A stretch of DNA of 64,000 nt, taken from assembly GCA_022113835.1 (NCBI GenBank), contig JAILWY010000006.1:8184001-8248000 (forward strand), in the 5' to 3' direction. Source of the stretch: Atopsyche davidsoni (Eukaryota > Arthropoda > Insecta > Trichoptera > Hydrobiosidae). Shown piece after piece: positions 48,181 to 60,754 of the stretch. A program made the position numbers and the translations under genes. The notes beneath the pieces are model-generated. The model searched no databases, was not told the DNA's origin, and saw only the letters and a program-made list of their open reading frames with translations. Each line of letters opens with the position of its first letter. Position 1 is the stretch's first letter.

Positions 48181-48720
48181 TTGTATCCAGGTCAGTGACG
48201 TATCGTGCACTCAACACAATATATTTTAAATTAAAAATTACATAATAAAAAAGTATAAAAATTCCATCAAAGTCGCAGCAATAGAAGAAAGCGTGCGTAT
48301 AAAAAAATATCTTGAGAAAACGTACTTTCAAAAATTTGTTAAAGCTTCAAAAAAAGTTCAAATGTATCCAAGTCAGTGATGTATCGTGCATTAAATACAA
48401 TATATTTTAAATTAAAAATTGCATAATAAAAAATATAAAAATTCCATCAAAGTCGCAGCAACAGAAGAAAGCGTGTGTATAAAAAAATATCTTGAGAAAA
48501 AGTACTGTCAAAAATTTGTTAAAGCTTCAAAAAAAGTTCAAATGTATCTAAGTCAGTGATGTATCGTGCACTAAACACAATATATTTTTAATTAAAAATT
48601 GCATAATAAAAAAATATAAAAAATCCATCAAAATCGCAGCAATAGAAGAAAGCGTGCGTAAATAAAAATATCTTGAGAAAACGTACTTTCATTAATTTTA
48701 TATAGCTTCAAAAAAAAGTT
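48175..48720. repeat. Tandem array, about 180-bp unit x 3
   Basis: Units start at TGTATCC/TGTATCT (48182, 48363, 48543; spacing 181 and 180 bp). Each unit contains AGTCAGTGATGTATCGTGCA, AATTCCATCAAAGTCGCAGC, AGAAGAAAGCGTG and TATCTTGAGAAAA blocks with a few substitutions. The first unit is continuous with a GC-rich island (47960-48200), suggesting the island edge was duplicated. Satellite-like and AT-rich, without coding content. Confidence 0.85.
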
Positions 48721-51700
48721 TTTAGTTTATATTAGTAAATTTTGGCCACCATACTTTCTGAATATCATAAATTTACTCCGTAAGAGGTTAATAGGAATGA
48801 TATGTGAAAGGCTTGACCCGTATGTGATATTTGCCTTATTTTACACCAGAAACTCACAGACAGTGTGCACCAATGATAATTTTTTTCATAGGGTTATCCT
48901 TCCGCCTGTACTTGAAAAAAATTTATAATTTTTTTTAAAGTTTCAACTAATTGTTTAAAAAATCATTGCAGTTCTCAACAAGAAAAACGCTTCGATAAAT
49001 TAATCCACAAAACGACGCGAAATCCAGAGGCTCGAGTTTGATCCCGATTCACAGTGTAGATCTTATTTTTATTCCTTGATATTTTTTTTATTTTGTATTC
49101 GACTGCGCCACTGAAGCTTTTGGTATAATTCAAACGCCAGAGGCTTTCTACCCATTTGCGGAAAACTGCAGTTCAAACGTTTTGGTATATTTTTTTAAAT
49201 ATACTGTACATCTACAATTTTCATACATATCCACTGTCCAATATCTATATTTTATAAAATTATTTTCTTGTATATATTTTTGTACGTTTTTGTCAAAAAT
49301 AAGATACCGCAAGAAAAAAGGTTTGAAATATCTGATGTCCATTTTATAAATCGCGCTGGCTCGGAAAAAGTATAGCACGGTGGTTGCCAACTTTTGATAG
49401 AAGCCGACTCAAAAAGAAATATATGTTTATTTTATGTATATACAGCAAGTTAAAAACACTTTTTAAAAATAAACGTATATTCAACTCAAACTTGAAATGA
49501 GCTTTGTTTATACACAAATAATGCTTCATACATTTAGTGCTTCACGAGGTTTAAAAAAAGTGAAAATTCAACAATGTGCAAAGCTGTCTATAGTTCGTAA
49601 TGAAAATAAAATAATTATTTTGCGGCTGTTAAAAATATTTCACAGTTGAATTATAATTTCAGCTTGGTTGTACATAGATGAGCATCGAACCGGTAGCGGC
49701 GCTTCCATAATTCCCTCAGTGCGCTCGGCCACATCGGATCATTCCTATTTATTAACATTCTGGTGGCCGGAGGCACGCTCGGCCACCGCCTCCACAACCC
49801 TCAACCCTCAACAAATGATTATTATATTGTATACTTTAAAATTTATAAACAAATAAAGAAAAATCTATTGATAATCGAAGCTGAAAAAGCCAGTTCATTT
49901 AAGCGCTATTCTAGAAAAAAATTAAACTATTTCTCAGGATGACATAAAAATATTTACCACACTAAAGTTTTTAACTTCATATTTGAATATCCGTAAATAA
50001 CGCAAATAAATCGTCGTACATTTTTGTGTATTCAAAAACCTGATCAATTATTTAAAAAATACGTTATTTTTTAATTTTGTTCTGCATAAATAAACTTATT
50101 TATTTCGTTTGATTGCTGAACAGTTATCATTTATAAAATTGTACTATCGCATCCTTTAGTCGAATGTAACGAATGAAATGCTCCTATCTATCACTAAAAA
50201 TTTACTTATTAAATATTATTGATAAATCTTTTTCTCTATAGAAATTAAATTTTCTTAAAGTTATTCGAAATAAAAATTTAGAAAATTTCTTTTGGCTTAC
50301 TCAATCACAAGAAATATTTCAAGGAGCGGGTTTTGCAATTTTTCTCATATAACACAGTGCAGTTTGGTCCCGCGTGCCCCAGTTTTGTCTTCGCTGCTTC
50401 GAATCACAGTTTAGCAGTTTATTTGGTTTTATGCAGTTGGCAAACAGCAATGAACATGCAACTCCGTTGTGATAATTAAATGATTAATTTCATTTGGAAA
50501 TGCGGCTGCGTTCGCTGTTATTCTGCATCAAAAAGAGCTCCAACGTGATAAAAGGTATTCAAAACCAACAGTATCAAATATCCAAATAATCTACTACTTA
50601 AAAGCATTGATAATAAGCAATTTATATATTTTTATTATTCTACTATATTTATTAAACTAAGCTTCTAGACTTGAGCTGCAGGTAGATCATGTGAGATAAA
50701 TTCACAGGCATTGTAAGTTCTTGGTATATTTATATGTACTAAATTATTTTAGTTTTATTTATATTTATATAATGAAATATAACCCTCCAATAAATTAAAT
50801 CGCGTTACTATAAATACGATGCCTAAATATGGCAAAGAGTGAATAAATTAGTATGTAATATTAATAAAGGTTGAATATAAATGAACCGTCATGTTTAGCA
50901 TCTCTTGGCAATATACCGCACTATTGACTGTTCTATCTGTGTCTACGATAAACTAAATACCTGACTATTTGACGAAAATTATTAACAGGTATTTCTAGGA
51001 AAATTGCTGACATTAATGGATCAAATTATAGGCGACTGTTAACTACCGAACCTACAGGTACCTAGAAATTCCTGAATGTATTGATGTTATTCGGTCGCTA
51101 TTCACGGCGACGCTTCTCGGAAAACCCATTATCTGCTTAACAGGATATTTCGATTATTAATTTAGGGTATATTTTTGGGAAATGTGAATTTGATCAACGT
51201 CTCTCTGCTATTTGAATGAATAGATCAACAGCAAACATGATACTTAAAGCGAACTAATATTTATTATCACGTATGTTATTTTGGGATATATATTTGATTA
51301 GCTACGGAATATTTTATCGGTATAACTTTTTGTGTTTCATATTTCACAAATAATAAACGTGTTGTTTTTTGAAATTAAAATATGATATGTTTATTTTGAA
51401 CACTGCTGGCCAAATATATACGTGCTTAGTTTTTTTAAAGTGCAATAATATAAGTGTATTGCTTTAGTATTAATTTTTTTGATTGATAAAAAAGAGAATA
51501 GCTTTATAAAATACAATGGAAAGGCAGTTTTAACTGTGAGAAATAGAACTGGGCATTTACTGTTAGTTTACCTATATTTTATTTAAAAGTCCTTTTAAGC
51601 TAATCTTAATTAATAACCTTTCAAAAACGCTATAAATTGCTTTAAAATATTAAAATAACATTAATTGATTTATTCCACATTTACATTAGAAAATCTTTAA

Positions 51701-51950
51701 TTATTTAATGATGTGTGCCGTGGAATCCGTAATTTCTCTTGTATTGAATAATATATCTCAAGGCTAATGTATTTACAGTACAATTTCTTCTCTTTTAAGT
51801 ATTAACCAAAACATATTAACTACAATCATTGCATTGTTAACAACACGATTTCAACTCCGCTCTCTCTATAAAAAACTAACCGTTAAAGTGAAATTCACAA
51901 ACGCATTAAATAAAGTATTTCAGTTAGTGTATGATTTTAAAGTAGTATTT
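48721..51950. other. AT-rich non-coding DNA
   Basis: A small GC patch at 49685-49800. Nothing else recognised. Confidence 0.4.
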
Positions 51951-52430
51951 TAAGTGTATTTGTAAATTATGGTTTGATTTGTTCAGTTCAAGGAAGGCTG
52001 ACAGTGCAATAGACCCGACTTTGCCCCTGTCTAGCCTAGCGAGTTTCTATTTTCCTTCGGTGTGATCTTGGTATTCACAAACGTCATATATATATATTTT
52101 TAAATTACGTATCAGAAGTTTAAGTGTATTTACAAATTATGGTATGATTTGTGTTGCTATTGCGCCCAATTCAACGAAGGCTGACAGTGCAATAGAACCA
52201 CTTTGCCAATGTCTAGCCTAGCGAATTTCTATTTTCCTTCGGTGTGATCTTGGTATTCACATACGTCATAATTATTTTATTTTTTTATGTATTAGTAGTT
52301 TAAGTATATTTACGAATTATGTTGCTATTTTGTCTTATTCAAGAAGGCCGACAGTGCGGCAGTTCGACTACGCATTGCCCCACCGGGCTCGGCGGGCTTA
52401 TATTTACCTCAGGTGTAATCCGAGAGCTCG
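51951..52430. repeat. Tandem array, 170-180-bp unit x 2.7
   Basis: Units start at TAAGT(G/A)TATTT (51951, 52121, 52301). Each contains AAGGCTGACAGTGCAATAGA (diverged in unit 3), GTCTAGCCTAGCGA, TCTATTTTCCTTCGGTGTGA and TCTTGGTATTCACA. The third unit is the most diverged and runs into a GC-rich island (52360-52620). It resembles the 48.2-kb array in arrangement but not in sequence. Confidence 0.8.
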
Positions 52431-55280
52431 TCGCCCCGGCCCTGTGGGATAATCATGACATCAAAGCAGGTCTTGTATTAGATTCAATCAAACGCCGAAC
52501 ACTCACATGTCTCTCGGTACGTTCACTTTGTCTTCTCAGAATCACCGGTACAAAGCACAAGAGCCCTTGGAACAATGTACCCGCTCGCGTCTCCAGGCCC
52601 GCCGCTAAGCCTTTATTATAATATTAATGACTGATTCAAGAATACATTTATGCAAGACACTTTTTAATACTCAATATCAAAAAATATTCCGCATATTTAA
52701 GGATTTTTCAGATCCTTGAAAGACAAAAAAACACATCTGTTTTTTAACGTGGAAAAATACAAATTAGACACTTAATTTTTACTAAGATACATATTTTTGT
52801 GTGTAAAGTCTCTAACCATACAGTTTTCTCTATTTTAGATATCCTGTAATTTATTTTCTAAAAATAAACGATAAAGCTTTTTCGACTTGAAAGAATAGGA
52901 TATTTCTTATAATAAAGAAATAGCTGTTGTCTGATTATATTTCAAAGTAATAAAGCTCAAAGGAGAGAATTTCTTCGTATGACACTTATTTCGACACACT
53001 TGGGAAAAGTCGACTTATCGTATAGAAAATATATAATCTTATTTTGCCGTAAATTGGCTTTGTTATATGTAATTATCCGTTTACTTTTTTACGGATAAAA
53101 ATAAACGTACATATTTTCAGCGTATTCTCTGAAAATATACTGAAAAAATCTGTTTTGAACTATGCTTTATGATTATGAAAGCACGCCTTAGCCATTGTTT
53201 ACGGTAAGAATACTGATTTTGTATAATAACAATATTGAGATATCTGTCCAGCAGTCCGCCCCTGCGTCTAAAACACTTTGTTTAAAATCACTGGAACCTC
53301 GCTGACCTCTCGCTCGCCTCGTGTGGATTCATGGTTAACAATATAAAGTTGCACCGTCACCGCGTTAATGGAGATCGCCAAAGAACTCGCATCGGTACGG
53401 CCCGATCGCCGTCCAGGGTGATTGGCACGCCACGCAGGACGCAGGCCACGATCAGATCTCGGGAGAGTAGATCCTGAATAGCCGAAGAAATGCAATTTTC
53501 AAGTGGACAGCTCCACGCGACTCTCGCTTGTCAACGGAGAAAGTCTAATGCCCATTATGTTACCGGCGTAGGCAATGCACTCAGCGAGTAGATAGCATCT
53601 CGAGCTGTTCCTGACTAATGAGTGCAAATATCTGCGATTCATGATCGTGGATCTATGATTTATTTATAGAAGAACATATTGTACTGCTGTAAGCTTTATT
53701 AGTATGAATATATTGAATATAATAATCTATACCGCGTCGTGATTGAAAGGTCAGCAGTGGTGTGCGGTGAGTGCATGCAATGTGATTGATTTCTGAAACT
53801 AAGAGACATGACTCAGTTTTTTTTCTTTTTTGGACATAGGAAAGGGTCTCTAGGTCGTAACATCAAAACTAAACCCAATAAATAAACAGATTTATGTACA
53901 TTGCATGACTTCCCCGCACTTTACCGATGATAAACTAACTTACTTATTGACCACGAGGGAACTATATTATAGGGACACTTAAAAGTTTGGGTAGCCGTTT
54001 AGTCTTTCAAGGGCTTCAGACTTAACATTTAAATATATGAGTACTCTCATAATAATTTGAGAGTACTCATATATTTAAATGTTATTTCTCATACCACAGA
54101 TGAAAAATGTTTTTTCTTTGTTGTTTTTTTAATTAGAACCTACCGCAGCTCGGCCAATGCAAACTATTTCACTCTAAAGTTGTGGTGGTGTGATTTAATA
54201 TCCACCAGCTGCCGCCATCTTTGCGCCCATTCTGGCGCAGGTCGCATGAGCCAATACACGCGAGCTAATATTGTTACACGTCGAATAAGGCTCGGTATCG
54301 TGGCTTTCAGAACGTCTAACTTCTCGCAAGGAGCTTTTCTAGTCGAAAGGGTCACTTCAGTGGATCGGAAAGAACGCGAGAATTCAATTCAAGAGTTTCT
54401 TGCATCCATGAATTTAAAATATATACCCATCTGCTAGTCGATATATTTATCGTATAAAAAGTAGAAATTGATAAAATATTTTAAAATTTTATATAGTAGA
54501 AATCAAAATCTGACTCGGGTTTCCACAGACTCCTCGCTTTGGGAAAGTTAGTGGTTGGAAATTTTATACGTTCCAGAAATATGTGTTTTACGTAGTAACT
54601 TCTTTACCTAAAACAAACTGTTTTAGGTTATTTCAAATACTTGTTTTAACTGTTCTCAAATAAGTATAAATCCACATGTCAGTTTGAGTATTCAACAAGC
54701 GAATTTCTGCGTTAGTTTAGAAAAAAAATATTATTTGCCTGTACTTTATTTCCAATATTCAGTTATTTGAACACATCTAAAATATTTTTTTAATTGGTTT
54801 TAAATCCCGTATAGTCAATAGAACCTTTAACACAGACAGTAAGCCGCCGCTTCCCATAACATTGAATATTTTAAAAATGTAAAAAAAATAACTTTTGTAT
54901 GGTCGCTAGTCGGCAACATTGAGGCGGGCAGAGAACGCGTATTTTGAGTTACATATCAGAGTTTGGAGCAAGGCAAGACTTGAAGACCCTTACAAAGCCC
55001 ATTTGAATATTTTCAAGAATAAAGTGATCGAAAAAGCTTTGCAAGACCCTATACAAGGAGAACTATGTTTAATTTAAATCAATTTGATACTGTACGTCGA
55101 GATTGATGTTTGTCGGTGCGGGCAATGATATGAACGTTTATTTCTTGATCCCAGCACGTTGTTTAGTGTCTTTACGAGCGGCCAGGGGCGGCGGCCGGAA
55201 TCACGACTGAATCGAATTAAAAATACATCCATCGCGTGTTAATGCCTGTGTGCTTGCACTCCAAACGTTACCATATATAC
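52431..55280. other. Non-coding DNA with GC patches
   Basis: GC-rich at 52431-52615 and 53285-53600; a 27-bp perfect hairpin at 54023. The 126-codon frame at 54057-54437 starts inside that hairpin and matches no family. Confidence 0.4.
54023..54084. repeat. Perfect 27-bp inverted repeat, 8-nt loop
   Basis: The left arm 54023-54049 and right arm 54058-54084 are exact reverse complements (inner ends GAGTACTCTCA and TGAGAGTACTC), with loop TAATAATT. RNA from either strand would form a strong hairpin. The size is compatible with a miniature foldback element or a small hairpin RNA; no flanking duplication is seen. Confidence 0.8.
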
Positions 55281-55344
55281 TAGTGATGGGCAATATCGAG
55301 TATATATAGTACATGTACTATATATGCAATCGAAAAAGTCGAAA

Positions 55345-55386
<42 letters not shown>

Positions 55387-55551
55387 TATATGTGTGTACG
55401 CGTATACAAAATAATTTTAAATTGTATTATAAAAAAATAGTCATTCAGTTATGCAAACGTTAATGTTTTTATTTTAAAAAAATCCGAATTTAAATATTTT
55501 TTTAAAATTTGATTTTATTCGTTTAATGTGATTCGACTTTACACATCACTA
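55281..55551. mobile_element. hAT-like MITE carrying a (TA)n tract
   Basis: The left end TAGTGATGGGCAATATCGA and the inverted right end TAGTGATGTGTAAAGTCGAA are similar. A dinucleotide (TA) tract lies inside (55350-55383). TAGTGATG-type ends recur at 43143 and 55678 in the window. No clear target duplication, so the class is a guess. Confidence 0.35.
55350..55383. repeat. (TA)n microsatellite
   Basis: About 34 bp of uninterrupted alternating A/T. Confidence 0.9.
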
Positions 55552-57427
55552 CTTTTTAAAACAAAGTAACTAACAATCACTTACCGGCGGTATAAAGTCA
55601 TCGCATCTGCTTACGCCAGTGTTTTATGAGGCTGATATAGCCATTGAGCATCGTTAAGCACCCCACCGAGCTCCAACTAGTGATGGGCTATAATTGACTA
55701 TCAAACTATCGATAGCTCGGCTTCATGAACCGATACTTATTCATTCGACTTGAAGTGCATTTTTAAATGTAAATGTTGATGATAGAAGTAATGATAATAA
55801 AAATATATAATACTTACTTTTCAATTTAGTTTAACACTTTAGTTTGTCATTCAGTATATAACGAGAGTTATTATATAAAGTTTGCAAATAAATACTTTTA
55901 CATATATTATTCTTTTGTGAAGTTAAACTTCAAGCTCCATGAAAATTTAACTCGTATTATTGTACATAGAAATAATCATTGGATCCTTATTAACGCATGA
56001 TCTGATTTTTAAAAATAACTTTTCCCGTGTTTAAGTGTTATTTATTTTTATTTTGCGATCCACAGTGTAAATTCTCAGCCAAATATGCTGTATATTGTAG
56101 TCGGCGTGGCCGAGGATTCCCAACTCATTAAAATTCCTTCGTCCTTAATTTCAATAGCAATGTGTGAAGTCTGGATTCCCTGCAGCGCTACACATCCTTA
56201 CTGCTTGAGAATGGATACAAGGTTTTATCTTAAATGGGAGGTTTGCATTAATTAACCAAGAAACTAAGCTTAAAGTACTCAACAGGTGATCATGAAAAGT
56301 TTCTAAAATATCGATTTGAATTAGGTTTTGTTGTTTGTAGGAGATAACAATATTTTTTTGTGGATAAATTAATTTAACCGAATCATATTTCGTTACTCTT
56401 ATATGATAAAGATTAGAGTACCACAATTATTTATTATTATTCACTTATGTATATCAGCATTGGAAAAAAATAATATATTTCTACATTTGACGAGTCAGAA
56501 TTCATCAATGATAAAATATCAAGAAAATTTCATTGTAAGAGCATAATCTGGTATTAAAAAATATAGACTGCACTAAGCGTAAATTTTATACAAGGAAACT
56601 GAGTTTAAATTTTCTGACGTTATGTGCGATTATATGTCAATTGGATTTATTTTATCATTAGTCAGGTTAGGTTGGAAATTCTGAACTAGAATGTATGAAT
56701 GTTTTATAATTCTGGAAGTTTCTATAGGCCGCCGTGGTTTCAAGCCGTTCCATCCGTTTGACGTAGATCATTAAATTGTGTTTAACTAAAAATAATCTGG
56801 ACTTTATCGTCCCCCGTATTAGCTGCCGAGAGAGAAACCATAAAACAAAGAGACTCCCAGCTTCTGTCACTCGGCCTCCTTAAATAATAAAACATCATCC
56901 GAAAATACTTATTGACTTTCAGTGCTGTCCAGTGGCTCCCAACATTTGAGAAAATAACGAAAGCTATTTTTTATACAAGCATAATGCCTTATATTACACA
57001 CATAGTTCAAAAGATAAAAAAATATATACGGTTATATGTATTAAATATATTAAAACATATCATGGATTTTTAACTTTTTATCTTTTGCTATATTAGATTT
57101 TTGCACTTTTAAGTCTCTAAAATAATATATATATATATGAACGAACAGACGAAAATTTATTGGTAACGGTGACTGGAAACGATTTCGTTAAAAATCAATT
57201 AAACTATAAATCACACTAATATAATTATATTCTATTTAAAAATAAGTATCGTGAGTTTCCTTTAATGTCGTGAGTTAGAGTACATTGAGTAAAATTGAGA
57301 ACCTCGCCGAGTCCTACATCATCAGGAGTGGTCCACGCTGCAGCGGTAGCTAATAGCTTTTCCATGTTTTATTCAGTCCCCTGTCCGCTCGACTTAAATG
57401 ACCAGTAAAGCACCGCGACACGAGGAG

Positions 57428-57461
<34 letters not shown>

Positions 57462-58085
57462 AACGGACTACCTGCAGTGGAACGGAGTATAGTTTGTCAA
57501 CCCGAGTAGGTGTACGTGTGTGCGGCCAATCAAATTAGAGCGGTGTTAGTGTCAACGTTATAAAATAAAAACGCCATTTTCTATTAGATAATGTATCAGG
57601 CTAGAATTTATTATATATTTTTTTTAATTACGCCATCGCATCGTTTACAATATGTAAGGAAAAAAATAAGTTTGAAATAATATTTAGATGTATTATTTCG
57701 TATGTAATAGATCACTATGAGTGTACTCAAACAAAGCAAAAAAAATAAATAAATAATAAAACACCCCCCCCTGAGCGCCGCCACTGCTCTCGGACAGCGA
57801 CACGACCAATTAGCGTGAGTTATTCCTACTCCGGGCGCGCGAGCTTGCTCTGCTGATTATTGATTTTCAATTAGACGACTTGCGCGCTCAAACTTAACAG
57901 TGGCGCTCCTTATATCCACAAAGAGATACATTTTTAATAAAAATTATTCTCTATTTTATATTAATACATGATATTTCCAAACGTAAGCGCTTTAAGTGTC
58001 ATCTATTTTATTCATCGTTATTGAGAATCGTATAAAAATAATCGAATTAATTTTCATGATTATAAGTTTTTTTTATTTATATAAG
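55552..58085. other. AT-rich non-coding DNA
   Basis: A second TAGTGATGGGC end at 55678, the 33-A run at 57428 and a GC patch at 57770-57850. No gene. Confidence 0.4.
57428..57460. repeat. Poly(A) run, 33 A
   Basis: A pure 33-base A tract between GACACGAGG and CAACGGACTACC. It could be the tail of a retroposed insertion, but no matching upstream unit or flanking duplication was found, so it is listed as simple sequence. Confidence 0.9.
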
Positions 58086-58528
58086 TTAACACACTAAAGG
58101 CTGGGCGGGTACTAGTACCCGTTTCGCGGACTGCTGTCTAAAAGCGAGGCGCGTATTAGTACTTTTTTGAATGTGTTCATTCTAAAAGTGGCTTAAGGTC
58201 ATTTTATTCTTTAGGTTTACAGCTCGAAATGTTTGTTTAGGACTCGTCACCAATACTGTCCAGTGTTTCTGAACAAAGTGACAACGAAGAAGTGGAATGA
58301 TAATCCTCCAATTATGGAACAATTTTTAGGACAAAGTGGTGTTGTTGTGATGCCAAGTAATCCGCAAAGTGTGTTTGAAGTGGTTCAACTTTTTATAGGA
58401 AACTATTTATTTGACTACATGCAAATCAAAGAGTGTATAGACTAGATTTCACACGTGCAATTTTACGCGAATTTTGCCCGCTACGCACATCAGTTTAGTC
58501 AATTTGGTACCCGACTAAAGTATGTTAA
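58086..58528 (+). mobile_element. piggyBac-like element, internally deleted, copy 2
   Basis: The 443-bp unit is bounded by TTAA (58086-58089 and 58525-58528), with ends TTAACACACTAAAGGCTGGG and, inverted, TTAACATACTTTAGTCGGGT. The GGGTACTAGTACCC palindrome follows the left end. The plus-strand frame 58233-58445 encodes the same remnant as copy 1 (GQSGVVVMPSNPQSVFEVVQ). Relative to copy 1 it lacks the duplicated end. Both copies are the same deletion derivative in opposite orientation, so the deleted form itself was mobilised. Confidence 0.7.
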
Positions 58529-60034
58529 TTATAAAAAAAATATATTAGACGTATGCAAAAGCAATGAAAGGACTTCATTTATAAAAAATAAAAAAAAAAT
58601 TATTAAAGAATTATTAAAAAAATAATCCCGCAAATTATAGTATGTAAAACGACTAACGCTGATTTTGAATCGTACTTCACAGCCTGAAACATTTTCGCGG
58701 GGTGCATTACCAGAGCGGGCATCTTGCAGCGCAGCCTCCGTTACAGAGCGGAAATCACTGTAGCCATTTCGCGCCATAAACACCCCGAGAACTGTGAAGT
58801 TCGCGCGCTTGCCCTGTCGCCATTTGCATTACATGTAAGCCGGGAATCTCGCCCAAGCCTCGGGCCATGGCTGGCGCGGCGCATTTCCACTAGCCCATTA
58901 TATCAAACATTCCACACAAAGAATTTTATATTTATTTTAAGAGTTTCTCTTTTCGTCTATCGAAAAAAGACGCAAGTCGCGTCCGGCACTTTTGAATTGA
59001 AAAATTAAATAATGTACTTTCCGTGACTGTATAATATAATAAATATATATATAGCACATTTCATTCTATAGATAATATGACGTGTGATAACTAAAGCAGA
59101 AAGGCTTTTTTCATATAAATTAATTTTGACATTAAAGCCGTCCTTTGTGCATTTTAATTTTCAAACTAGAAATAACTTTTACTGTTAAACTAATTAACTC
59201 AAAAATATTTGCATTGGAAGCAACGTTATTTTATATAATACTTTTTTAAATAATTGAATCGAATCCAAAGTTTAATTGCGGTTTAGTGATTTTTCCAATT
59301 GAGCAGCACAATAGCACCGCACAGCGATAGCCAAAGAGGTGAAGGTTCGAATCCCTCTAAAAATTCCAACAAAACATAATATAAACCCAATGAATACTAA
59401 AATTTTGGTTGAGCATTTTATACAGGATCAAATTAGATTTTTAATAATTTTTTTTACAAGGTAGAAAATCTATTTTTTTCTTACTTATTTATATTGTTAT
59501 TTAATATCGATCATAAATTTAACTCAATGAAATTGAAACGGTGTCTTGCAAGATTACCGACTAAAATTAAGCCTTTTCTTTGTGTAGTAGTTACAACATT
59601 ATCAAAAAGTGCTTAAGCTTACGCGTACCAGATTAGGTTCAAGTTTTAACTGAGCAGTCAGAACAAAATTATACAATGGTGCTGACATTCGATATACATC
59701 TCTAAACATGTGTTTTTTTTAATAGCTTAGATATATATCAACAAATAGCAGTCATAATACCAACACATATCGCAATGCAATAATATTTTTTCTAACAATG
59801 AAGATGTCGAGTTTTGTGCCGAAAAAACAGCTTTGCTTTTATGCTTTAACTTGAAGAAAAAAAAAATGCAGCTGAAGCACGTCGTTTGCTTGAGAATGAG
59901 AAACATGAACCACCGAAAGTTACCTGTGATATTGGTTAAAACTGAGGACAAAGATCGCTCCGGAAGACCAAATATTTACAATTTAGTTGAGCATCTAATA
60001 TTTATGAATAACTTTTAAAACCACCCTTGCACTA
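58529..60034. other. Intron or intergenic DNA before the homeobox exon
   Basis: A GC patch at 58690-58880. AT-rich otherwise, with an isolated tRNA-like B box (GGTTCGAATCC) at about 59345. No upstream homeodomain exon was found. Confidence 0.4.
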
Positions 60035-60335
60035 CCCGGCGAGTAACATCGCCGGTGCCGAATCAGTTTCAGCGCCGAATCGCTGTTTCGCCCGATCAGT
60101 TTGTCCTCAGGCGGGGGCCTCTGGGTGGTATCACGAATGTTAATTGAAACCCCCCGTGGCGGAGTTGCTCCGCTAATATAGAGTTTCCCGTTAAATTGTC
60201 TGCGGATTACGCCGACGCGATAATGTCCCGATGGTTTTACGGCCGCGATGGCTCGTAAATGAGCGAATGCTGTTTATCGATGTTTTTTGCGAAAGCAACC
60301 CTGCAAATGACGCGGTCGTGCCGTTGAAATTAATT
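60035..60335. promoter_or_regulatory. GC-rich island in the last intron of the homeobox gene
   Basis: It lies about 0.4-0.7 kb before the terminal exon. Contains TGTTAATTGAAA, CGCTAATATAG, TTTTACGGCCGCG and GTAAATGAGC with high CpG. NK and Hox proteins bind TTAATTG/TTTAYGG-like sites, so intronic autoregulation is possible. No exon boundaries with a coherent frame found. Confidence 0.3.
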
Positions 60336-60754
60336 TTAGACCTTTTAAGGTTGCCCATAAAAGTTTCATTTGGTTTATTACATTGCCTTTGTATTTTAAC
60401 CGATTCAAATAAATCATTGTTGTTAGTAGTTGCTTGAGAGCTTCAGAGAACAATTGTATGAAACTTATTTACTCATAAATACATAAATACAGTAGAAACG
60501 GCCGCACTGGAATATAACGTTTTTAACACATACTCGCTAATGTCATAATTAACTGCTTGGTCGTAAAAGTTTTGCAACATATTCAAATCAATATAGTTTA
60601 TACGTATTCTAGAAAGTACCATTTTGCCGCAAAGAAGACACTCATTACTTTTTTTCATAAAATTGAAAATCCTCGTCGAATATGAATTTTGAATTGAGTT
60701 TAACTCAGTTTAACGCAGCAAAGATGTTATATGTTTTTTTTTGTCATGTTGCAG

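Noticed and set aside
52319..52621. 100-codon frame over the third tandem unit and GC patch
   Set aside because: It starts within a tandem repeat and the translation has no recognisable features.
54057..54437. 126-codon plus-strand frame
   Set aside because: The frame opens inside a perfect foldback hairpin, has biased composition only in part and matches no family.
59335..59365. GGTTCGAATCC B box, possible tRNA or SINE
   Set aside because: No A box at the right distance and no cloverleaf; an isolated match.
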